NCBI GenBank assembly: GCA_958446555.1
Contig: CAUCWU010000178.1
Location: 1-5,667 of the forward strand
DNA length: 5,667 nt
Reading direction: 5' to 3'
Origin: an uncultured Lachnospiraceae bacterium
GTDB taxonomy: Bacteria; Bacillota; Clostridia; Lachnospirales; Lachnospiraceae
Shown: piece by piece, positions 1 to 4,215 of the stretch
Position numbering within the stretch: position 1 is the stretch's first letter
Layout: every line of letters starts with the position of its first letter
Program-made: the position numbers and the translations under genes
Notes under the pieces: generated by a model
The model's input: the letters and a program-made list of their open reading frames with translations, nothing else
The model's database searches: none
What the model was told of the DNA's origin: nothing

Positions 1-680
1 GGGTTCATAACAGAACCACGAACTGTTGGGCGGATACCCATGTGACGCTTACGTCCTGCCTTACCAATGTTAACCAGAGAGTGCTCTCCGTTACCAACTA
101 CACCGATAGTAGCACGGCAGTTGATCGGAACCATTCTCATCTCACCGGATGGAAGTCTTAAGGTAGCATACTTGCCTTCCTTAGCCATCAACTGAGCAGC
201 AACACCAGCGGAACGTACCATCTGTGCACCAGCACCCGGATACAGCTCAACGTTGTGTACCTCAGTACCAATCGGAATTAAGGATAATGGTAAACAGTTA
301 CCAAGTCTAGCCTCTGCATGCTCACCGTTCATGATCTTCTGACCAACCTTAAGTCCCTGAGGAGCTAAGATGTAAGCCTTCTGACCATCTGCGTAGCAGA
401 TAAGAGCGATATTAGCTGTTCTGTTCGGATCGTACTCGATAGAAAGAACGGTTGCAGGAATGTTATCCTTGTTGCGCTTGAAATCAATGATTCTATATTT
501 TCTTCTGGAACCGCCGCCCTGATGTCTTACGGTAATCTTACCCTGATTGTTGCGGCCGGAGTTCTTCTTTAAAGATACTGTCAGGGATTTCTCTGGAGTG
601 CTCTTTGTGATCTCAGTGAAATCCAGACCCGTCATATTTCTTCTGGACGGTGTATATGGGTTATACTTTTTGATTCCCAT
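1..680 (-). CDS. rplB: 50S ribosomal protein L2, C-terminus cut by window edge
   Basis: Ribosomal protein L2 is a primary 23S rRNA-binding protein needed for subunit joining and for the peptidyl transferase centre. I translated the minus strand from ATG at 680-678. It starts MGIKKYNPYTPSRRNMTG and stays open to position 1, giving 226 complete codons. Recognisable L2 segments include HQGGGSRRKYRIIDFKRN, EYDPNRTANIALI, ILAPQGLKVG and the end GIRPTVRGSVMNP. The family is about 273-281 residues, so roughly 50 residues are missing. By alignment with E. coli L2 the cut falls just before the VDHPHGGG loop that holds the catalytic-centre histidine (His229 in E. coli). The start is supported by AAAGGAG (688-694) at normal spacing. 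The gene lies 59 nt after rplW. That gap holds only two weak 4-bp hairpins (TTCC/GGAA and ACGC/GCGT), so it is read as part of the S10 operon transcript. Confidence 0.98.
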   Translation of the reverse strand, partial: MGIKKYNPYTPSRRNMTGLDFTEITKSTPEKSLTVSLKKNSGRNNQGKITVRHQGGGSRRKYRIIDFKRNKDNIPATVLSIEYDPNRTANIALICYADGQKAYILAPQGLKVGQKIMNGEHAEARLGNCLPLSLIPIGTEVHNVELYPGAGAQMVRSAGVAAQLMAKEGKYATLRLPSGEMRMVPINCRATIGVVGNGEHSLVNIGKAGRKRHMGIRPTVRGSVMN

Positions 681-739
681 GATTGTTCTCCTTTACAGCA
701 TTTATTGTCACGCTTTTGTGCGTATATTCCTTGTGGGAA

Positions 740-1039
740 TTACAGACCTGCAAATACCTCAATCTCCTTGCTGTTCTCAGTCAAGGTTACGATTGCCTTC
801 TTTGTCTTAACGGTCTTTCCTTCTGTTCTTCCTCTTCTCTTGGTCTTGCCGTCGTTGTTCATTGTGTTAACGGTCTTAACCTCGGTTCCAGGGAACATCT
901 TCTCTACAGCTTCCTTGATCATTGCCTTGTTAGCTTCCGGATGAACCAGGAAAGTGTACTTCTTGTCAGCCATGATGTCCATGCTCTTTTCTGTAACAAC
1001 CGGCTTTAAAATAACGTCATAATATCTAATATCAGCCAT
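740..1039 (-). CDS. rplW: 50S ribosomal protein L23
   Basis: L23 is a 99-residue protein at the rim of the ribosomal exit tunnel. In the family it is the docking site for trigger factor and the signal recognition particle. The start MADIRYYDVILKPVVTEKS is typical of L23. Glu17 in VVTEKS matches the conserved glutamate (Glu18 in E. coli) that contacts trigger factor. The basic loop KTKRRGRTEGKTVKTKKA at about residues 65-82 is the rRNA-binding extension, followed by the C-terminal strand AIVTLTENSKEIEVF. Length is normal (E. coli 100). The ATG at 1039-1037 shares one base with the rplD stop (TAATG). Its Shine-Dalgarno lies inside the last rplD codons, so translation is probably coupled to rplD. 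The stop is TAA at 742-740. Confidence 0.98.
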   Translation of the reverse strand: MADIRYYDVILKPVVTEKSMDIMADKKYTFLVHPEANKAMIKEAVEKMFPGTEVKTVNTMNNDGKTKRRGRTEGKTVKTKKAIVTLTENSKEIEVFAGL

Positions 1040-1659
1040 TACGCATAGACCTCCTCAATCTTCTCTACTGCTGCCTTAGTAGCAACAACAGTGCTGTACT
1101 TCAGAATATCGTATACGTTGATCATGTCTGCCTGTGCAGTCTTTACAGATGCTACATTGTTTGCGGACTTGATTACGTTCTGATCGTTCTCAGCCAGAAC
1201 AACTAAAGCCTTGGAAACCTTCAGGTTGTTCATAACCTCTACGAACTTCTTGGTCTTAATCTCGTTCAGAGCCAGCTCATCAACAACGATGAACTTATTC
1301 TCCTGTACTCTGCTGGTCAGAGCAGACTTCAGAGCAGCTCTCTTCTCTTTCTTGTTCAGCTTAATGGTGTAATCTCTCGGTACTGGAGCGAATACAACAC
1401 CACCGCCTGTCCACTGCGGAGCTCTTGTTGAACCCTGTCTTGCATGACCGGTTCCTTTCTGTCTCCATGGTTTTCTTCCGCCTCCGGATACCTCAGAACG
1501 TGTCTTTGCTTTCTGAGTTCCCTGACGCTCTGCTGCCAGATGTGCGGTAACTACCATCTTTACCAGATGCTCATTGACTTCTACGCCAAAGATTGCATCG
1601 TTCAGATCCATCTTACCGACCTCGGCACCCTGCATATTATAAACAGCTACTGTAGCCAT
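1039..1659 (-). CDS. rplD: 50S ribosomal protein L4
   Basis: L4 has 206 residues here (E. coli 201) and binds 23S rRNA. Its long loop lines the narrow part of the exit tunnel. The loop is clear at about residues 55-92: EVSGGGRKPWRQKGTGHARQ followed by an APQWTGGGVVFAP segment. The lysine equivalent to E. coli Lys63, a macrolide-resistance position, is the unmutated K68 in RQKGTG. The C-terminal Rossmann-like part contains FIVVDELALNEIKTKKFVEV and KALVVLAENDQNV. In gamma-proteobacteria L4 is also the autogenous repressor of the S10 operon through the rpsJ leader. Whether it does so here is not shown by the sequence, but the structured leader at 2777-2996 makes it the first candidate. AAGGAGG at 1669-1675, 9 nt from the ATG, fixes the start. 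The gene lies 34 nt after rplC and overlaps rplW by one base. Confidence 0.98.
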   Translation of the reverse strand: MATVAVYNMQGAEVGKMDLNDAIFGVEVNEHLVKMVVTAHLAAERQGTQKAKTRSEVSGGGRKPWRQKGTGHARQGSTRAPQWTGGGVVFAPVPRDYTIKLNKKEKRAALKSALTSRVQENKFIVVDELALNEIKTKKFVEVMNNLKVSKALVVLAENDQNVIKSANNVASVKTAQADMINVYDILKYSTVVATKAAVEKIEEVYA

Positions 1660-1693
1660 TAGTGTGGTCCTCCTTCCAACTCTGTAAAAGCGA

Positions 1694-2323
1694 TCAAGCC
1701 TTTACTGAATACTTCAATGTTACTAAAGACTTCTTCGGTCCAGGTACTGCACCCTTAACCAGAATCAGGTTCTGCTCAGCATCAACTCTTACGATCTCAA
1801 GGTTCTGGATTGTTACCTGTACATGTCCCATATGACCTGGCATGTGCTTACCCTTGAATACGCGTCCTGGTGTTGTTGCAGGGCCGTTAGAACCAGCATG
1901 ACGATGGTACTTAGAACCATGAGCCATAGGTCCTCTGGACTGTCCGTGTCTCTTAATAGCGCCCTGGAAGCCCTTACCTTTGGAGATTGCAGTAGCATCA
2001 ACCTTCTCGCCTGCTGCGAAAACGTCTGCCTTAATCTCATCCTTAACTGAGTAATTCTCAGCATCATCAAGTCTGAACTCTCTTACGAATCTCTTGTAAG
2101 AAACGCCAGCCTTGTCAAAATGTCCCTTAACTGCCTTGTTAACCAGCTTCTCGCGCTTGTCAACAAAGCCTACCTGAACTGCGCTGTAACCGTCGTTTGC
2201 TACGGTCTTAACCTGTGTTACTACACATGGTCCAGCCTGCAGTACGGTAACCGGAACCAGTGTGCCCTTTTCGTCGAAGATCTGTGTCATTCCGACCTTT
2301 GTTGCTAAAATAGCCTTCTTCAT
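1694..2323 (-). CDS. rplC: 50S ribosomal protein L3
   Basis: L3 is an early 23S rRNA-binding assembly protein whose central extension reaches towards the peptidyl transferase centre. The 209-residue length equals that of E. coli. It begins MKKAILATKVGMTQIFDEKG, a standard L3 start. It contains the extension KGKGFQGAIKRHGQSRGPMA followed by HGSKYHRHAGSNGPATTPGR and VFKGKHMPGHMG, and ends with RVDAEQNLILVKGAVPGPKK. At the position of E. coli Gln150, which PrmB methylates in proteobacteria, this protein has Thr (GPATTPGR against GQNQTPGK). That modification is therefore not expected. The start is supported by CAGGAGGT just upstream, with AGGAGG at 2331-2336. The gene follows rpsJ after a 127-nt gap containing a perfect hairpin. 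That is the longest gap between the five genes, so processing or differential expression there is possible. Confidence 0.98.
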   Translation of the reverse strand: MKKAILATKVGMTQIFDEKGTLVPVTVLQAGPCVVTQVKTVANDGYSAVQVGFVDKREKLVNKAVKGHFDKAGVSYKRFVREFRLDDAENYSVKDEIKADVFAAGEKVDATAISKGKGFQGAIKRHGQSRGPMAHGSKYHRHAGSNGPATTPGRVFKGKHMPGHMGHVQVTIQNLEIVRVDAEQNLILVKGAVPGPKKSLVTLKYSVKA

Positions 2324-2350
2324 CCTATTACCTCCTGTGAATCTACAGCG

Positions 2351-2371
2351 GATTGGAGATTTTCTCCAATC
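2351..2371 (-). repeat. Perfect 8-bp inverted repeat (hairpin) between rpsJ and rplC
   Basis: In the mRNA sense, GATTGGAG and CTCCAATC flank a 5-nt AAAAT loop. This gives a perfect 8-bp stem about 27 nt before the rplC start and upstream of its Shine-Dalgarno. No T-tract follows, so it is not an intrinsic terminator. It could be an RNase-processing or mRNA-stability element, or could hold the rplC initiation region open. Its function is inferred only from position and symmetry. Confidence 0.7.
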
Positions 2372-2450
2372 ATCCTAGAACCGTGGACATAAGTGGAACA
2401 ATTGCTTGTTGCTTCTATATCAACGTAATTCCGGACATACTTGTTTAAAA

Positions 2451-2768
2451 TTACTTGTTCTTCATCTTAATATCAATATATACACCAGCTGGCATCTCCA
2501 GACGGGACAGAGAATCTACTGTCTTCTGAGATGGCTGAATGATATCGATGAGTCTCTTGTGAGTTCTCTGCTCGAACTGCTCTCTGGAGTCCTTGTACTT
2601 GTGTACTGCTCTCAGAATGGTAACAACCTCTTTCTTAGTCGGCATCGGAACCGGTCCGCTTACCTTAGAGCCTGTTTTCTTAACAGTATCAACGATCTTT
2701 GCAGCGGACTGATCTACCAGCTGATGATCGTATGCCTTCAGAGTGATTCTCATTACTTGACTTGCCAT
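2451..2768 (-). CDS. rpsJ: 30S ribosomal protein S10 (NusE)
   Basis: S10 is a 105-residue protein of the 30S head. In the family it also acts as NusE, pairing with NusB in transcription antitermination. The sequence is a textbook S10: ASQVMRITLKAYDHQLVDQS at the N-terminus, then SGPVPMPTKKEVVTILRAVH, KYKDSREQFEQRTHKRLIDI and a C-terminal MPAGVYIDIKMK. The loop from R53 to D60, where tigecycline-resistance changes occur in other bacteria, is RAVHKYKD and looks wild type. Length is normal (E. coli 103). The start ATG at 2768-2766 is preceded by an unusually spaced Shine-Dalgarno and a run of eight U residues. As first gene of the operon it has its own strong promoter and a long structured leader. 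This makes it the likely control point for the whole S10 cluster. Confidence 0.98.
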   Translation of the reverse strand: MASQVMRITLKAYDHQLVDQSAAKIVDTVKKTGSKVSGPVPMPTKKEVVTILRAVHKYKDSREQFEQRTHKRLIDIIQPSQKTVDSLSRLEMPAGVYIDIKMKNK

Positions 2769-2789
2769 AAAAAAAAGCCGCCTCCTTTT
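2769..2789 (-). promoter_or_regulatory. rpsJ ribosome binding site with 12-nt spacer containing U8
   Basis: In the mRNA sense the site reads AAAAGGAGG (2789-2781), then CGGC, then eight U residues (2776-2769), then AUG. The spacer from AGGAGG to AUG is 12 nt, longer than at the other operon genes (about 7-9 nt). AAAAG before and CUUUU after the GGAGGCGG core could pair weakly and loop out the Shine-Dalgarno. The layout suggests that rpsJ initiation depends on local folding, but this is inference. Confidence 0.75.
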
Positions 2790-2996
2790 CGCACTTTTTG
2801 AATAAGTACGACAAGTGGTGACTGTACACTACCCCGTGCGTTTCCTAATCCCGCACAGTCCGTTTCTACCTCAATGTTTGTAGATGTTTCATTGTATACA
2901 GTGACTTGTCGCCAGTTTCTTAACTTGACATTCGCTCCACGGAAAACCTGCCCTATTGGCAGCAACCTCGCGCTTCATTGCTATCATGTCACAGCA
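2777..2996 (-). ncRNA. Structured 5' leader RNA of the S10 operon, candidate r-protein autoregulatory element
   Basis: The leader from the predicted start near 2996-2995 to the rpsJ AUG is about 225 nt and can form several helices. The 5' domain closes with UGACAU (2991-2986) pairing AUGUCA (2931-2926). Inside it, CGCG (2972-2969) pairs CGUG (2941-2938), and CUGCC (2962-2958) pairs GGCAG (2952-2948) over a 5-nt loop. The 3' domain closes with GACAAGU (2910-2904) pairing ACUUGUC (2816-2810), continued by ACUGUAUAC (2902-2894) pairing GUGUACAGU (2829-2821). An inner hairpin pairs CUGUGCG (2858-2852) with CGCACGG (2840-2834). A last hairpin, GUACUU (2809-2804) with AAGUGC (2796-2791), ends just before the Shine-Dalgarno. 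Known precedent: the gamma-proteobacterial S10 leader is bound by L4. This leader does not obviously match that RNA. Pairings were found by eye; the ligand is unknown. Confidence 0.7.
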
Positions 2997-3002
2997 AGGT
3001 AT

Positions 3003-3031
3003 ACTATACACTATGTTGCAGGAAAATGCAA
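3003..3031 (-). promoter_or_regulatory. S10 operon promoter (SigA/sigma70 type)
   Basis: Read on the minus strand, -35 TTGCAT (3031-3026), a spacer of exactly 17 bp and -10 TATAGT (3008-3003) form a near-consensus promoter. The start point would be near 2996-2995. Four A-tracts directly upstream occupy the UP-element region. Nothing comparable was seen closer to rpsJ. Confidence 0.85.
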
Positions 3032-3035
3032 GTAC

Positions 3036-3075
3036 TTTTTTTAATTTTTTTCAACTTTTTTTTTAGAGGTTTTTT
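3036..3075 (-). promoter_or_regulatory. Phased A-tracts, UP element of the S10 operon promoter
   Basis: Four T-runs on the plus strand (A-tracts on the promoter strand) lie at 3036-3042, 3045-3051, 3056-3064 and 3070-3075. Relative to the predicted start they cover about -40 to -80. Their centres are about 9, 12 and 12.5 bp apart, close to one helical turn, which predicts intrinsic bending. The first two sit where the RNA polymerase alpha C-terminal domains bind UP elements. The tracts also lie between the two divergent promoters. Confidence 0.75.
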
Positions 3076-3121
3076 CTTCCTGTTTTGGGTGGTCATCAAG
3101 AAAGCATACAGTTCAAAATGA

Positions 3122-3150
3122 TTGACAGAAAACGAGTTCTTTCTTATACT
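3122..3150 (+). promoter_or_regulatory. Methyltransferase promoter (SigA/sigma70 type)
   Basis: A perfect -35 TTGACA (3122-3127), a 17-bp spacer and -10 TATACT (3145-3150, one mismatch to TATAAT) predict a start near 3157. The 5' UTR would be about 108 nt. It is divergent from the S10 operon promoter, with about 90 bp between the two -35 boxes. Confidence 0.85.
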
Positions 3151-3183
3151 TATAGAAGTGATTATAAAATTACTGATACCAAC

Positions 3184-3217
3184 GAATTGCTCAGTTGCAT
3201 TGCAACTCTCGCAATTC
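3184..3217 (+). repeat. Nested inverted repeat in the methyltransferase 5' UTR
   Basis: GAATTGC (3184-3190) pairs perfectly with GCAATTC (3211-3217). Inside it AGTTGC (3193-3198) pairs with GCAACT (3202-3207) over an ATT loop, leaving a TC/CTC internal loop. The structure gives 13 bp in all. It is followed by TAAAAAC rather than a T-tract, so it is not an ordinary terminator. It lies about 30 nt downstream of the predicted start point and about 47 nt before the ATG. It could stabilise the mRNA, or serve as a DNA operator because the symmetry also exists in double-stranded form. Confidence 0.65.
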
Positions 3218-3264
3218 TAAAAACATTCGATATCGCATATATATAAGAAAGGTTGGATATTACT

Positions 3265-4128
3265 ATGTGGTTAGCTGATAACTGGAAGGACTATGAAGTC
3301 CTTGACACCTCAAATGGTGAAAAGCTGGAGCGCTGGGGCAAGTATCTGTTGGTTCGTCCAGACCCTCAGGTTGTATGGAATACGCCTCACGAAAATCCAG
3401 GTTGGAAAAAGAAGAATGGACATTATCACAGAAGCAGCAAGGGAGGCGGTGAGTGGGAGTTTTTCTCACTTCCACAGCAGTGGAGCATTCACTATGGCAA
3501 TTTGACGTTTCAGTTAAAGCCATTCTCCTTTAAGCACACCGGATTATTCCCTGAGCAGGCTGCAAACTGGGATTGGTTCTCTGGTCTAATCAAAAATGCA
3601 AACCGCCCGATCAAGGTTTTGAATTTGTTTGCCTATACAGGTGGTGCGACTCTTGCCGCTGCTGCTGCCGGTGCATCTGTTACTCATGTAGATGCATCCA
3701 AGGGAATGGTTGCTTGGGCAAAGGAGAATGCTGCATCCTCTGGACTATCTGATGCACCGATCCGCTGGATCGTAGATGACTGTCAAAAGTTTGTTGAGCG
3801 TGAGATTCGTCGTGGCAATCACTATGACGCAATTATCATGGACCCGCCTTCCTACGGACGTGGACCAAAGGGCGAGATCTGGAAGATTGAGGATGCAATT
3901 CATCCACTCGTATCTCTGTGTGCACAGCTGCTCTCCGATAAACCACTGTTTTTCTTAATTAATAGCTATACAACTGGCTTTGCTGCTTCGGTTTTGACCT
4001 ATCTTCTTGGACTTGAAGTTGTAAGCAAGTTTGGTGGACATGTAGTTTCTGATGAGATTGGTCTTCCGGTAACACAGTCAGGACTGGTATTGCCGTGCGG
4101 ATCTTCTGGTAGATGGACGAGCGTATAA
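3265..4128 (+). CDS. PUA-less class I SAM-dependent methyltransferase (RlmI/RlmK-like), substrate unknown
   Basis: This 287-residue protein has a Rossmann-fold methyltransferase domain. Motif I is VLNLFAYTGGATLAAA (about 118-133). The acidic ribose-binding residue is D143 in THVDASKG. An acidic pair DD lies at 171-172, and motif IV is DPPSYGRG (193-200). An N-terminal beta-rich part (KLERWGKYLLVRPDPQVVW) replaces the PUA RNA-binding domain of RlmI. The nearest families I recognise are the rRNA methyltransferase-like COG1092/Methyltrans_SAM proteins. Where m5C enzymes of that group carry a catalytic Cys (an S-C-S motif), this protein seems to have NSYTTG (233-238), so m5C formation is doubtful. 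ATG at 3265 is preferred. AAAGG at 3248-3252 and GGTTGG at 3251-3256 precede it, whereas an in-frame TTG at 3253 abuts AAAGG with no spacer. The gene is monocistronic, with its own promoter and terminator. The fold assignment is firm; RNA as substrate is inferred. Confidence 0.9.
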   Translation: MWLADNWKDYEVLDTSNGEKLERWGKYLLVRPDPQVVWNTPHENPGWKKKNGHYHRSSKGGGEWEFFSLPQQWSIHYGNLTFQLKPFSFKHTGLFPEQAANWDWFSGLIKNANRPIKVLNLFAYTGGATLAAAAAGASVTHVDASKGMVAWAKENAASSGLSDAPIRWIVDDCQKFVEREIRRGNHYDAIIMDPPSYGRGPKGEIWKIEDAIHPLVSLCAQLLSDKPLFFLINSYTTGFAASVLTYLLGLEVVSKFGGHVVSDEIGLPVTQSGLVLPCGSSGRWTSV

Positions 4129-4158
4129 AGTAATATATAATATAGAAGAAACTCCTTC

Positions 4159-4196
4159 AAAAAAGACTGGCCTCCCGAAAGAGGTCAGTCTTTTTT
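4159..4196. terminator. Bidirectional intrinsic terminator between convergent genes
   Basis: AAAAAAGACTGGCCTC (4159-4174) and GAGGTCAGTCTTTTTT (4181-4196) form a 16-bp stem with one G-U wobble and a CCGAAA loop. The A-run on one side and the T-run on the other give a U-tract in both directions. It can therefore end the methyltransferase transcript (stop at 4128) and that of the minus-strand gene (stop at 4216). Confidence 0.95.
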
Positions 4197-4215
4197 CGCA
4201 TTTTTAATTGTAACT

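Noticed and set aside
547..1009. Plus-strand reading frames opposite rplB and rplW
   Set aside because: They are shadows of highly conserved ribosomal genes on the other strand, with no ribosome binding sites and no recognisable products.
1813..2308. Other-frame and opposite-strand open frames within rplC
   Set aside because: They overlap a certain L3 gene and show no protein-family features.
2351..2371. Intrinsic terminator between rpsJ and rplC
   Set aside because: The stem is perfect but is not followed by a U-tract, and the genes downstream are essential members of the same operon.
2753..2965. A 70-codon minus-strand frame beginning with TTG and running into rpsJ out of frame
   Set aside because: It has a non-ATG start without a ribosome binding site, no family resemblance, and it lies wholly in the leader and the rpsJ initiation region.
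2889..2978. A 29-codon leader-peptide-like reading frame on the minus strand (starts MKREVAANRAGF) inside the rpsJ leader
   Set aside because: There is no Shine-Dalgarno before its ATG, no run of regulatory codons, and the same bases are better explained by RNA pairing.
3253..3264. TTG at 3253 as an upstream start of the methyltransferase
   Set aside because: It would sit directly against AAAGG with no spacer. The ATG at 3265 has a workable distance to the same purine-rich site.
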